DNA of 38,967 nucleotides from an uncultured beta proteobacterium. Its GTDB lineage: Bacteria > Pseudomonadota > Gammaproteobacteria > Burkholderiales > Burkholderiaceae_C. The position numbers were made by a program, and so were the translations under genes. Below, piece by piece: positions 1 through 10,100 of this stretch. Where the stretch lies: NCBI GenBank assembly GCA_903822435.1, contig CAIJPE010000424.1, positions 1 through 38,967 on the forward strand, read 5' to 3'. Positions within the stretch are counted from its first letter, which is position 1; each line of letters opens with the position of its first letter. The notes under the pieces were generated by a model. The model did no database searches, was not told the origin of the DNA, and saw only the letters and a list, made by a program, of their open reading frames with translations.

Positions 1-139
1 CGCGGCGCTGTCCGCCGAGCCTGCGTTCGATGCCGCCTCGCGACAGCTGTACGGGCCCTACCAGCAGTGGCTGGACGGGCAGGTGCGCGTCGACGCGCTG
101 CCCGACCATGTCCTTGGCGAGGAGTCGGTCGATGAGTGA
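1..139 (+). CDS. recC: Exodeoxyribonuclease V gamma subunit RecC, C-terminal end only
   Basis: An open frame runs in from the left edge and ends in TGA at 137-139, giving about 45 C-terminal residues that finish ...LGEESVDE. The fragment is too short to show a domain. The call rests on position: the stop overlaps the RecB start by 8 bp, and recC-recB-recD is a usual order in beta-proteobacteria. RecC would be the Chi-scanning subunit of the RecBCD helicase-nuclease. The identity is inferred from context. Confidence 0.7.
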   Translation, partial: AALSAEPAFDAASRQLYGPYQQWLDGQVRVDALPDHVLGEESVDE

Positions 140-3100
140 GCGGCTCGACCCCCTGACCCTGCCGCTGCACGGCAGCCGCCTGATCGAGGCCAGTGCCGGC
201 ACCGGCAAGACCTGGACCATCGCCGCGTTGTATGTGCGCCTGGTGCTCGGCCACGGCGGCGGCGGCCACGGCCCGGTCCGCCCGCTGCACCCCGGCGAGA
301 TCCTGGTCATGACCTTCACCAAGGCCGCCACGCGCGAGTTGTCCGACCGCATCCGGCAGCGCCTGGTGCAGGCTGCGGCCTGCTTCAGGGGCGAAGCCGA
401 GCCCGCCGATGGCGACGGCTTCCTGGCTGGCCTGCTGGCCGATTACCCGCCCGGTGAAGCCCGGCAGCAGGCGGCCTGGCGCCTGGCCATGGCCGCCGTG
501 GCCATGGACGATGCGGCCGTCCACACCATCGATGCCTGGTGCCAGCGGATGCTGCGCGAGCATGCCTTCGACAGCGGCTGCCTTTTCGACGAGGTGCTGC
601 AGGCCAACGAGGCCGCCATGCTGGCCGAGGCGGCGCGCGACTACTGGCGCCAGCAGGTCTACCCGCTGGCCGAGCCTGCGCTGGGCGTGGCCCTGTCGGA
701 GTGGCAGGACATCGACGACCTGGTGGCCAGCGCCCGGCAATTGATGCCGCTGCCGGTGCCACCTGATGCGGGCCAGGGCAGCCTGGCCGAGTGCATCGAT
801 GCCTTCGCCGCGCTTCGCTCGGGGGCGCTGGCCGGCCTGAAGCAGGGCTGGGCCGATCGCGGGGCCGACATGCGGGCCTGGCTGGACGGGCAGATGGCTC
901 GCGCGGACTGCCCCTTCCAGAAGACCAAGCTCAGGCCCTCCTACTACGTAGCCTGGATCGAACGGCTGGTTGCCTGGGCAGCCGACCCCGAGCAGGTCGA
1001 GATCGGCCTGACAGACACGGCGCAGTCGCGGCTGCAGCCCGCGGGCCTGCACGAGGCCCTCAAGCCCGATGCGGTGGTGGACATCCCCGAATGTTTCGCG
1101 GCCTTCGAGGCCTTGCTGGCCGCACTGCCGTGCCTGCCCGAAGCGGGCCCGGCCCTGCGCGGCCACGCGGCGCTCCGGGTGGCCCGGCGCCTGCAGCAGC
1201 TGAAGGCACAGGCCGGCACCTACGGCTTTGCCGACATGCTCGACCGGCTGGACACGGCACTGGACCCTTCCGCCTCTGGCAACAAGGCACTGCGGCTGCG
1301 CGAGCGCATCCTGCAGCAGTACCCCGTGGCGCTGGTCGACGAGTTCCAGGACACCTCGCCCGTGCAACTGCGCATCTTCGACCGGCTCTACCGCATCGCC
1401 GACAACGCACCGGGGCAGGCCCTGCTGCTCATCGGCGACCCCAAGCAGTCCATCTATGGTTTTCGGGGTGCCGACATCTACAGCTACCTGGTCGCGCGGC
1501 GCGCCACCCAGGGCCGCCACCACGTGCTGGGCACCAACCACCGATCGACGCACGAACTGGTGGAGGCGGTCAACGGCCTCTTCCTCGGCGCCGAGGCACG
1601 TGCGGGCGAGGGCGCCTTCATGTTCAGGCCGCCGGGCGCACAGCGGCCGGGCCCTGGCGACGACGATGGCCCCGGCATGCCTTTCGTGCCGGTCGATGCG
1701 AAGGGGCGCGACGAGCAGCTGGTCTGTTCGGGCGGCGGCGTCGCCGCGCTGACGATGTGCCTGGATACCGAGCTGTTGAGCAAGCGCACCAGCCGCGACC
1801 GCTTTGCCGCCCTCAGTGCCGAACGCATCGTGCAGCTGTTGAACGACGCCCAGGCCGGATTCGCGGAACAGGGCGAGCCGTTCCGGCGCCTGAGGCCTGC
1901 GGATATCGCGGTGCTGGTGCGCAGCGGCACCGAAGCCGATGCCGTGCGCGGGGCGCTGCGGCGCCGCGGCGTGGCGTCGGTCTACCTGTCTGACAAGGAC
2001 ACCGTCTTCAAGAGCGCCGAGTCGCAGGACCTGCTGCGCCTGTTGCAGGCCGTGGCAGCCCCGCGCGACGTGCACCTGGCCCGCTCGGCGCTGGCCACCG
2101 CGCTGCTGGCGCTTCCGCTGGATGACCTGCTGGCCCTGTCGACCGACGACGTGCGCTTGGACGCGCAGTGCGAACTGCTGGGGCAGCTACAGGTCACCTG
2201 GCAATCGCAGGGTGTGCTGGCGATGGTGCGCCGGGCCCTGCACGGCCTGGGCATGCCCGCGCGCTGGCTGGCCGCCGACGACGGCGAACGGCGCCTGACC
2301 AACGTCCTGCACCTGGCCGAGCTGCTCCAGGCGGCCAGCGCGCAACTCGAGGGCGAGCAGGCCCTGATCCGCTGGATGTCGCAGCAGATCGACGACGCCG
2401 ATGCGGGGCTCGGGGCCGGCCCTGGCTCCGGTGACGAGCAGGTGCTGCGCCTGGAGAGCGACGCAGACCTGGTCAAGGTGGTGACCGTGCACAAGTCCAA
2501 GGGGCTCGAGTACCCGCTGGTGTTCCTGCCCTTTGCCGCGCACTTTCGCGCCATCGAACGCAAGGGCACGGCGCAGGTGCTGCTGCCCGATGCCGCCGGT
2601 GTGCGCCACCTGTTCATGCAGCCCACCCCGGCCCAGCTGCGGGCCGCCGACCAGGAGCGCCTGCGCGAAGACCTGCGCCTGCTGTACGTGGCCGCCACCC
2701 GGGCGCGGCACGCGCTGTGGGTGGGCGTCTCGGCGCTGAAGGTGGGCCGAAGTCCCGATTGCGTGTGGCACCGCAGCGCGCTGGGGTACCTGTTGTCGGG
2801 CGATGAACCCGCGGTGCCCGGGCAACTGGGCGCCGATGTGCGCGCGTTCGCGGCGCGGGTACCGGGCGTGGTGGTTTCCACCCCCGGACTGGACCCGCCG
2901 TTTCGGGCGCCGGCGCTCACCCGCCTGCTGCCGCGCGACGCGCCTCCGGCACTCCTGCCGGCGCCATCCTATGCGGCCAGCTTCGATCGCCTGTGGTCGA
3001 TCAGCAGCTACTCCGCGCTGGTGAAGGACGCCGCGCGCGGCACGCAGCCCGCCTCCGGCGGCCTGCCGGTTCGCGTGCTGCGCGACGACGAGCCTCAAGA

Positions 3101-3878
3101 AGCCGCCGGCGCCGGCGGTCCGGGCCTCGAAGCCAGCCAGCCGTGGCACCGCTTTCCGCGCGGGGCCTTCGCCGGCAACTTCCTGCACGATCAGCTGGAA
3201 TGGCTGGCAGGCGAGGGCTTCGCACTGGAGGACAACCCCTCGCTGCAGAAGGCCCTGCTGCGCCGCTGCGAGCGGCAGGGCTGGGGGCACCGCGCCGACG
3301 ATGTGCTGGCCTGGCTGTCGCGCGTGTGCTCGACGCCGATGCCGGCGCTGGGTGTCTCGCTGGCAGGCTTGGGCCGTGCCTTGCCCGAGATGGAGTTCTG
3401 GTTCCCCAGCGACGGGCTGCGCGCCCGCGCCGTGGACGCCCTGTGCCGCAAGCACATCCTGCCCGGCCGGCCTCGGCCCGAACTGCCCGAGCGGGCCTTG
3501 CGCGGCATGTTGATGGGCTTCACCGACCTGGTCTTCGAGCAGGGCGGACGCTATGGCGTGCTGGACTACAAATCGAACGCGCTGGGCATCCGCGACGCCG
3601 ACTACACGCTGGCGGCCATGGAGGCCGCGATGCTGGAACACCGCTACGACGTGCAGGCCGCCCTGTACTTGCTGGCCTTGCACCGGTTGCTCAAGGCGCG
3701 GATGCGCACGGGTTATGCACCGGCGGTGCAGCTGGAGGGTGCCGTGTACCTGTTCCTGCGCGGTGTTCACGGCAGCACCGGCGGCTGCTTCCACCTGCCC
3801 GCGCCGGTGGCCCTGATCGAAGCGCTGGACACCCAGTTGGCAACCGGTGCCAGCGCCCAGGCCGGAGCGACCCCATGA
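132..3878 (+). CDS. recB: Exodeoxyribonuclease V beta subunit RecB (helicase-nuclease)
   Basis: RecB is the 3'-5' helicase and nuclease of RecBCD, which processes double-strand breaks and loads RecA. The product is 1248 residues, close to the family's usual length. The UvrD-type Walker A motif EASAGTGKT lies at about residues 19-27. A Walker B/motif II (LVDEFQDTSP) and the helicase motif VTVHKSKGLEYPLVFLP are also readable. The C-terminal nuclease triad is intact: Asp1132 (GFTDLVF), Asp1145 and Lys1147 (VLDYKSN), with the same spacing as E. coli D1067/D1080/K1082. I chose the ATG at 132 because MSERLDPLTLPLHGS is the expected RecB N terminus and it overlaps the recC stop. An in-frame start at 30 would add 34 residues that are recC sequence in another frame. 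The stop overlaps the recD start. Confidence 0.97.
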   Translation: MSERLDPLTLPLHGSRLIEASAGTGKTWTIAALYVRLVLGHGGGGHGPVRPLHPGEILVMTFTKAATRELSDRIRQRLVQAAACFRGEAEPADGDGFLAGLLADYPPGEARQQAAWRLAMAAVAMDDAAVHTIDAWCQRMLREHAFDSGCLFDEVLQANEAAMLAEAARDYWRQQVYPLAEPALGVALSEWQDIDDLVASARQLMPLPVPPDAGQGSLAECIDAFAALRSGALAGLKQGWADRGADMRAWLDGQMARADCPFQKTKLRPSYYVAWIERLVAWAADPEQVEIGLTDTAQSRLQPAGLHEALKPDAVVDIPECFAAFEALLAALPCLPEAGPALRGHAALRVARRLQQLKAQAGTYGFADMLDRLDTALDPSASGNKALRLRERILQQYPVALVDEFQDTSPVQLRIFDRLYRIADNAPGQALLLIGDPKQSIYGFRGADIYSYLVARRATQGRHHVLGTNHRSTHELVEAVNGLFLGAEARAGEGAFMFRPPGAQRPGPGDDDGPGMPFVPVDAKGRDEQLVCSGGGVAALTMCLDTELLSKRTSRDRFAALSAERIVQLLNDAQAGFAEQGEPFRRLRPADIAVLVRSGTEADAVRGALRRRGVASVYLSDKDTVFKSAESQDLLRLLQAVAAPRDVHLARSALATALLALPLDDLLALSTDDVRLDAQCELLGQLQVTWQSQGVLAMVRRALHGLGMPARWLAADDGERRLTNVLHLAELLQAASAQLEGEQALIRWMSQQIDDADAGLGAGPGSGDEQVLRLESDADLVKVVTVHKSKGLEYPLVFLPFAAHFRAIERKGTAQVLLPDAAGVRHLFMQPTPAQLRAADQERLREDLRLLYVAATRARHALWVGVSALKVGRSPDCVWHRSALGYLLSGDEPAVPGQLGADVRAFAARVPGVVVSTPGLDPPFRAPALTRLLPRDAPPALLPAPSYAASFDRLWSISSYSALVKDAARGTQPASGGLPVRVLRDDEPQEAAGAGGPGLEASQPWHRFPRGAFAGNFLHDQLEWLAGEGFALEDNPSLQKALLRRCERQGWGHRADDVLAWLSRVCSTPMPALGVSLAGLGRALPEMEFWFPSDGLRARAVDALCRKHILPGRPRPELPERALRGMLMGFTDLVFEQGGRYGVLDYKSNALGIRDADYTLAAMEAAMLEHRYDVQAALYLLALHRLLKARMRTGYAPAVQLEGAVYLFLRGVHGSTGGCFHLPAPVALIEALDTQLATGASAQAGATP

Positions 3879-5878
3879 CCCCCGATGAGGTGCTGTCCGT
3901 CTTGCAGGCCTGGCGGGCCGCCGGCTGGATCCGAGCGCTGGACCTGGCGCTGGCCCGCTTCCTGAACGAACTGGATGCCCAGGCCCCGGGCAGCCTGCTG
4001 CTGGCCGCGGCCTTGCTCGCCCACCTGGAAGGGCGCGGCCACAGCTGCCTGCCGCTGCGGGTCTTCCTGCGCGACCCGCAGGCCACGCTCGCCTGGCCGC
4101 CCGCGGCCACAGCCGAGCTGGCCGCGGCGCTGCAGGCGCTGCCCGTGGATGGTCCGGCGGCCCGGGCCGCGTGGGCGGGGCGGGCCGTCATGCAGATCGA
4201 CCCTGCCGATGGCCAAGGCACGTCGCCGCTCGTGCTGTGCGGTGACCGCCTGTACCTGCGGCGCTACTGGCACCACGAACTGCGCGTGGCCACCGATGTC
4301 CTCGCGCGGGCCCTCGCGCGCGACGTCCCGGATGGCGGGGGCAACAACCTGGACCGGACACGCGTCAGGGCCCTGATGGATCTGTTGTTCCTGCCGGCTG
4401 CCGCGGCGAAGGACCCGTCCGCAGCAACCGCGGGCCCGGATTGGCAGAAGGTGGCCTGCGCGGTGGCGCTGCGCGGGCGGCTGACCCTCCTGACCGGGGG
4501 CCCGGGTACCGGCAAGACCTACACGGCGGCCCGGTTGCTGGTGCTGCTTCAGGCGCTGCACACCGGCGTGCAGCCTCTGCGCGTGGCACTGGCCGCGCCC
4601 ACGGGCAAGGCCGCGGCGCGCTTGCGGCAGTCCATCGGCACGGCGCTCCAGGGGCTGCACGACCGGCTGGGCGACACCTTGCCCCTGGCCGATTGGGCGC
4701 CATCGCTCGGCCCGGCGCAGACCCTGCACGCGCTGCTGGGCCCACGGCCCGGCACGCGGCGTTTCCGGCACGATGCGGCCAACCCGCTGGATGTCGACCT
4801 GCTCTTCGTGGACGAGGCCTCCATGGTCCACCTGGAAATGATGGCCACCCTGCTGGACGCCCTGCCGGCCGGCGCCCGCGTGGTCTTGCTGGGCGACCGG
4901 GACCAACTGGCCTCGGTCGAAGCCGGTGCCGTGATGGGTGACCTGTGCCAGGGTGCCGGCGGCGCTGCCGCTGCCAGCCCCTACAGCGCGGCCACCGCCG
5001 ACTGGGTGCGTCAGCTGACGGGCGAGACGATACCGGTGACCGATGCCGCCCCCGCCGGTGCCCTGTCGCAGCAGACCGTCGTGCTGCGGCAGAGCCGTCG
5101 CTTCGGCGGGCCGATCGGTAATCTGGCGCTGTCGGTGAACCGGGGCGATGGCGCCGCGGCGCTGGCCACCTTGCGGGCTGAGCCCGAGGGTGAGGTGGTG
5201 CTGATCGAGACCGCCGATGCCGGCGCTGTCGCACGCCTGGCCCTCGAAGGACGCCCAGGGGCCCGCGGGGGCTACCGCACCTACCTCGACGTCCTCGGCC
5301 AGCAGCCCGATGCGGCTGAAGATTTCGGCGCCTGGGCCAGCGCGGTGCTGCGGCACTTCGATGATTTCCGCGTGTTGTGCGCCGTTCGCGAAGGCCCCTG
5401 GGGCGTGTCGGGTCTGAACGCGGGCATCGAGCGCGCGCTGTCCGAGCACGGCCTGCTGCAGCGGCGCGGCGAGTGGTACCCGGGCCGGCCTGTCATGGTC
5501 ACGCGCAACGACCCCGCGCTGGGCGTCTTCAACGGTGACATCGGCGTGGTGCTGCAGCCGCCGGGCACGGGCCCGCTGCGCGCCTACTTCCTGAACGGCG
5601 CCACGTTGCACTCGGTGTCGGTGGGCCGCCTGGCCGATGTCGAGACGGCGTTTGCGCTGACCGTTCACAAGAGCCAGGGCTCGGAGTTCGCGCACGTGGT
5701 GCTCGTGCTGCCGCCCGAGGACTCGGCCGTGGTCACGCGCGAGCTGGCCTACACCGGCATCACCCGCGCCAAGAGCGCCTTCACCCTGGTCGCGCGACAG
5801 GCCCAGGGCCTGGCCCGGGCCAGCGGCCGCCTCACGAGCCGCCTGAGCGGCTTGCAGGACATGCTTCGAACCCCATGA
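3875..5878 (+). CDS. recD: Exodeoxyribonuclease V alpha subunit RecD (5'-3' helicase)
   Basis: RecD is the fast 5'-3' motor subunit of RecBCD. The product is 667 residues, a little longer than E. coli RecD (608). The Walker A motif TGGPGTGKTYTAARLL lies near residue 210, motif II LLFVDEASMVH follows, and the C-terminal motif FALTVHKSQGSEFAHVVLVL precedes the usual TRAK-type end (YTGITRAKSAFTLVA). The N-terminal 200 residues form the typical RecB-contact region. The ATG at 3875 overlaps the recB stop (ATGA) and the gene ends inside the start of the next gene, so translation is probably coupled. No motif is missing. Confidence 0.97.
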   Translation: MTPDEVLSVLQAWRAAGWIRALDLALARFLNELDAQAPGSLLLAAALLAHLEGRGHSCLPLRVFLRDPQATLAWPPAATAELAAALQALPVDGPAARAAWAGRAVMQIDPADGQGTSPLVLCGDRLYLRRYWHHELRVATDVLARALARDVPDGGGNNLDRTRVRALMDLLFLPAAAAKDPSAATAGPDWQKVACAVALRGRLTLLTGGPGTGKTYTAARLLVLLQALHTGVQPLRVALAAPTGKAAARLRQSIGTALQGLHDRLGDTLPLADWAPSLGPAQTLHALLGPRPGTRRFRHDAANPLDVDLLFVDEASMVHLEMMATLLDALPAGARVVLLGDRDQLASVEAGAVMGDLCQGAGGAAAASPYSAATADWVRQLTGETIPVTDAAPAGALSQQTVVLRQSRRFGGPIGNLALSVNRGDGAAALATLRAEPEGEVVLIETADAGAVARLALEGRPGARGGYRTYLDVLGQQPDAAEDFGAWASAVLRHFDDFRVLCAVREGPWGVSGLNAGIERALSEHGLLQRRGEWYPGRPVMVTRNDPALGVFNGDIGVVLQPPGTGPLRAYFLNGATLHSVSVGRLADVETAFALTVHKSQGSEFAHVVLVLPPEDSAVVTRELAYTGITRAKSAFTLVARQAQGLARASGRLTSRLSGLQDMLRTP

Positions 5879-7158
5879 GATTCATCCACACCGCCGACCT
5901 TCACCTGGACAGCCCCCTGCGCGGCCTGTCGGCTTATCCCGATGCGCCGGCCGAGCGTCTGCGCACCGCCACCCGGGACGCCTTCCATCACCTGGTGGGC
6001 AAGGCCATCGACGAGCAGGTCGACTTCATGGTCATCGCCGGCGATGTGTACGACGGCGACTGGAAGGACTTCAACACCGGCCTGTTCTTCGTGCGCCAGA
6101 TGGGCCGGCTGCGCCTGGCGGGCATTCCGGTGTACCTGCTGTACGGCAACCACGACGCCGAGAGCGAGATGACGCGCGGCCTGGAGCTGCCCGACAACGT
6201 GCACGTCTTTCCGCCCCGCAGGGCCGAGACCTTCTGCATCGAGAGCCTGCGGGTGGCCCTGCACGGGCGCAGCTTCAAGGTGGCCGCCACCACCGAGAAC
6301 CTCGTACCCGGTTACCCCCGGCCCGTGCCCGGCTGGCTCAACATCGGGGTCTTGCACACCGCGCTGGAAGGCCATGCCGAGCATGCGCGCTACGCCCCGT
6401 GCTCGGTGGCCGAACTGCAGGCCAAGGGCTACCAGTACTGGGCCCTGGGCCACGTGCACGAGCACTGGATCCATCGCGACGCCACGACCATCGCCTATCC
6501 AGGCAACCTGCAGGGGCGGCACATCCGCGAGCCTGGCGCACGCGGTGCGCTGCTGGTGACGGCCGAAGGGGGCGAGATCACCGAGGTCGAACGCCTGGAA
6601 GTCGATGTGCTGCGCTGGCAGGCGCTGGACATCGACATCGCCGCGGTGGCCGACCTGAAGGGCGCGGTTCGCCAGGCAGGCCGGGCCTTGGAGGCCTTGC
6701 TGCAGGCCACGCCGGCGGGTTTGCCGCTGGCCGTGCGCGTGGTGTTCAGGGGCCGATCGGCCGCGCATGCGGCGCTGCTGCAGGACGAAGGCCAGCTCCG
6801 CCAGGAAGTCATCGCGCAGGCGGTGGCGCTGGATGCCGACCGGATCTGGATCGAGAAGGTGCGCGTGGCCAGCGAGGCTGCCGCCGCGGTGCCCTCGGCC
6901 GGTGCCCCGGAATCCCAGGGTGCGCTGGCCGAGCTCGAACGGCTGGCGCTGTCAGCCGGCGAAGATGCCGACTTCGTGCGGTCGTTGCAGGCCGATTGGC
7001 AGGCCTTGCTCGAGAAGCTGCCCCACGACGCACTGCTGGCCGCCCCCGAGCTCGCCCTCCTGCGCCAAGACCCGTCGGCCCAACTGGCCGACCGCATCCG
7101 GCAGGCCGTGCCCTTGCTGATGGCCCGCGTCGGCCACGGCGCCGCGTCGGCTTCCTGA
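5875..7158 (+). CDS. DNA repair exonuclease, SbcD/Mre11-like metallophosphoesterase (YhaO type)
   Basis: The 427-residue product is a calcineurin-like metallophosphoesterase of the SbcD/Mre11/YhaO group. Metal-binding motifs appear in the family order: HTADLHLDSP (residues 5-14), IAGDVYDGDW near residue 56, YGNHDAES near residue 91, and ALGHVHEHW near residue 191 with its two histidines. The C-terminal third is a less conserved capping and partner-binding region. The start overlaps the recD stop by 4 bp, and the next gene encodes an SMC-like ATPase, the normal partner in SbcCD/YhaON complexes. The likely role is ATP-regulated nuclease work on DNA ends or hairpins. Lying directly after recBCD, it points to a repair operon. 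Confidence 0.9.
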   Translation: MRFIHTADLHLDSPLRGLSAYPDAPAERLRTATRDAFHHLVGKAIDEQVDFMVIAGDVYDGDWKDFNTGLFFVRQMGRLRLAGIPVYLLYGNHDAESEMTRGLELPDNVHVFPPRRAETFCIESLRVALHGRSFKVAATTENLVPGYPRPVPGWLNIGVLHTALEGHAEHARYAPCSVAELQAKGYQYWALGHVHEHWIHRDATTIAYPGNLQGRHIREPGARGALLVTAEGGEITEVERLEVDVLRWQALDIDIAAVADLKGAVRQAGRALEALLQATPAGLPLAVRVVFRGRSAAHAALLQDEGQLRQEVIAQAVALDADRIWIEKVRVASEAAAAVPSAGAPESQGALAELERLALSAGEDADFVRSLQADWQALLEKLPHDALLAAPELALLRQDPSAQLADRIRQAVPLLMARVGHGAASAS

Positions 7159-7177
7159 CCGCGGCGGGCCACGATCC

Positions 7178-10100
7178 ATGCGCATCCGCGAGCTCCGCCT
7201 TATCCGTTACGGCAAATTCACCGACCGCACCCTGGAGCTGCCCGCCCGGGCCCGAGACATCCACTTCATCGTGGGCCCGAACGAGGCCGGCAAGTCCACG
7301 GTCCGCACGGCGATCGGCGATTGGCTCTTCGGCATACCCACGCGCACGCCGCTGGCCTTCCTGCATCCCATGCCCGAGTTGCGGGTGGGGGGCGTGATCG
7401 AGACCCTGGCCGATGGCGACTCGCCGGCCCGGTACCTGGCCTTCGAGCGCACCAAGGGCAACAAGAACACCCTGCGCACGCCGCAGGATGCCGTGCTGCC
7501 CGACGCGGCCCTGCAGCCGTGGCTCGGCAGCCTGCAGGCCCTGGCCTTCAACCGCATGCATGCGCTGGATCACGGCGCGCTGGTCGAAGGCGGTGCCGGG
7601 ATCCTGCACGCGTCCGACGACATCGGCCGCCTGCTGTTCCAGTCGGCGGCGGGCATCGAGCACCTGGGCGAAGCCTTGCAGAAGCTGCAAGCCGATGCCG
7701 ATGCGCTGTGGGGCCCTCGCAGGTCGGGCTCGCGCAGCTATTACCAGGCCCTGGACGCCTTCGATGCGGCCAACGCCGCGTTCAAGCAATCCACCTTGCG
7801 CACCCGCGACTGGCAAGCGCAGCACGACGCCCTTGCCGCCACCGAATCGGCCCTCGGCGCCGCCCGGGCCCGCGAGCTCGATATCCGCCTGCAACGCAGC
7901 CGGCTGGAGCGCATCCGCCGCGTGCGGCCCATGTTGCTCGCCCTGGACGCCGCACGGGCCGAGCAAGAGGCCTTGCTCGCGGCGGGCAGCATCCCCTTGC
8001 TGCCCGAGAACGCGGCCCAGGTGCTGGGTGAAGCCCGACAGGCGATGGTGCTGGTGGCGGCCGAGCTGCAGCGCCTGCAGCAGGCCATCGCCAAGGCGCG
8101 CCGCGACCTGCATGCCACGCCGGTGGACCGCGCGGTGCTGGCCCTGGCCGCCGACATCACGGAGCTGAATGAACGCCGCCTGCAATTCCGCGCCCACCGC
8201 ACGGACATGGTCAAGCGTGCCGAAGAGATCCGCCTGGAGTGGCAGCGCGCGCAAGAGCTGGCCGCCGGCCTGGGGTGGAGCGCCGAAAGCGAGGACGCGG
8301 TGCGCCGACGATTGCCCGCGGCGCCGGCTCGCTTGCGCCTGTCCCGTTTGCTGAAAGAGCGGGTGGCCGTGGTGCAGGCCTTGCGCGCCGCGGAAGGCCA
8401 TCTGGCAGAGCGGCAGCAGCAGGTGGCGCAGGCCCGGCAGGCCCTCTCGCATCCGGCGGCGGGTGCGGTGCCCCCCGGCCTTGCGTCGGCGCTCGAGCAG
8501 GCGCTGAAGCTGGGCGACCCCGCCGCGGCCATGGCCGCCCTGCAACACAAGCTCGACGCCCTGGCGCACAGGCTCGATGCGGGCCTGGCGGCCCTGGGCG
8601 ACTGGCGCCGCGAACCCGCGGCCCTGAGGGCCATGCTCGTGCCCGAGCCGGCGCTGGTCCGTGGCCTCATCGATCAACAGCGCAGCGATGCCGCCGAGGC
8701 CCACTCGCAGCGCGATGCGCTGGACGCCAAGGCCCAGGACCTGCAACGCCTGTCGCTCGATCTGCAGCAGCTGGTGCGCGACTTTCAGCCCGTCTCGATG
8801 GACCAGGTCCTGGAGGCCCGGCGATTGCGCGACGGGTCGTGGCAGGGCATCAAGTCGGCACCGGGCGAGCTGGCCGACCGCGCGTCGGCTTTCGAAGGGC
8901 AGGTGGCGCAGGCCGACCAGCTGGCCGATGCCCGGCTCGACAGGGCGCAGCACGAAGCGGCCCGGCGCGCCAGGGCCGAAGCCCTGGAACACCAGCGGCT
9001 CGAGTGGCAGGGCCTGGGCCGGCGGTTGCAGGCCGTGCAGCAGCGCATGGCGTCGCGGGCGGACGATTGGCAGGCGCTGGCCTCCAGCGGCGGCTTGCCC
9101 GGGTTGCCGCTGGAGATGGCGCCCGCCTGGCTGCAGCAGCGCCAGGCCGCGCTCGAGCTGGTCGACGCCATGTCGGACGCGCAGCAGCAACTGGACGCAC
9201 TGCGGGAGGCGGCCGCCACCGCCCGGCAGGCTTTGGGACGGCTGCTCGGCCTTGCGGATGCGGGGGCTGCGGCGCCCGACCTGGCCGAGTGCGTGCGCCG
9301 GGCGCGGGCGCAGATCACCCTGGACGATCAGGCCCGGGGCCAGCGCGTCACCCTGGAACAGCAACTGCGCGAAGGGCAGGCCAGCCTGCTGACCTTGCAG
9401 ACCGCGCTGCAGGCGGCCCGGGCTGCCTGGGACGGCTGGGGCCTGTCCTGGCGTTCCGCGTTGCTGGCGGCGGGCCATGCGGAGTCGGTGCTGGCCGATC
9501 AGGTCGAGTCCGAGATCGAGGTGATGCAGGAGGTCGACCGCCTGCTCGGCCGTATCCGAAGCATTCGCAGCGAACGCATCGACACCATGCAGGCCGACCT
9601 GGACGGCCTGGACCTCACCGCCGGCCGGCTGGCCGAACGGGTGGCTCCCGAACTGGCGGGCCGCCCTGCGGAAGACATGGCCCTGGAACTCGCCCATCGG
9701 CTGGACGGCGCCCGGCAGGCCGATGCCACCTGCGCGGCGCTGCAGTCGGCATTGGCGCAATCGCAGGCCGATGAGGCGGCGGCCGTGCAACGGCAGCTGG
9801 CCCTGCAAGCCAGCCTGGTGCCGCTGATGGCGGCCGCCGGCGTCGACGATGCCGGCGCCCTGGCGGCAGCCATCGAACGCTCGGGCCGGCGAAGGGCCGT
9901 GGAGGCCAGGATCGCCTCGGCCGAGGCCGAGCGGGCCCAGGCGGCCGATGGCTTGTCTGCCGATGCGCTGCGCCGCGAGATCGAGGGCATCGGCGCCGAC
10001 GAGCTGATCGCGCAGCTCGAGCGATTCACAAGGCAGGCCAGCGAGGCGGTGGAAGAGATCGCCATGCTCAGCAACCGGCACGGCACGTTGAAGACGGCCT

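Noticed and set aside
2187-3794. Long open frames opposite recB, and similar ones opposite recD, yhaN, the thi genes and the SARP gene (for example 6809-10288 minus)
   Set aside because: They are mirror frames caused by high GC and third-position bias. Their products are low-complexity Arg/Ala/Gly/Pro/Gln-rich sequences without motifs.
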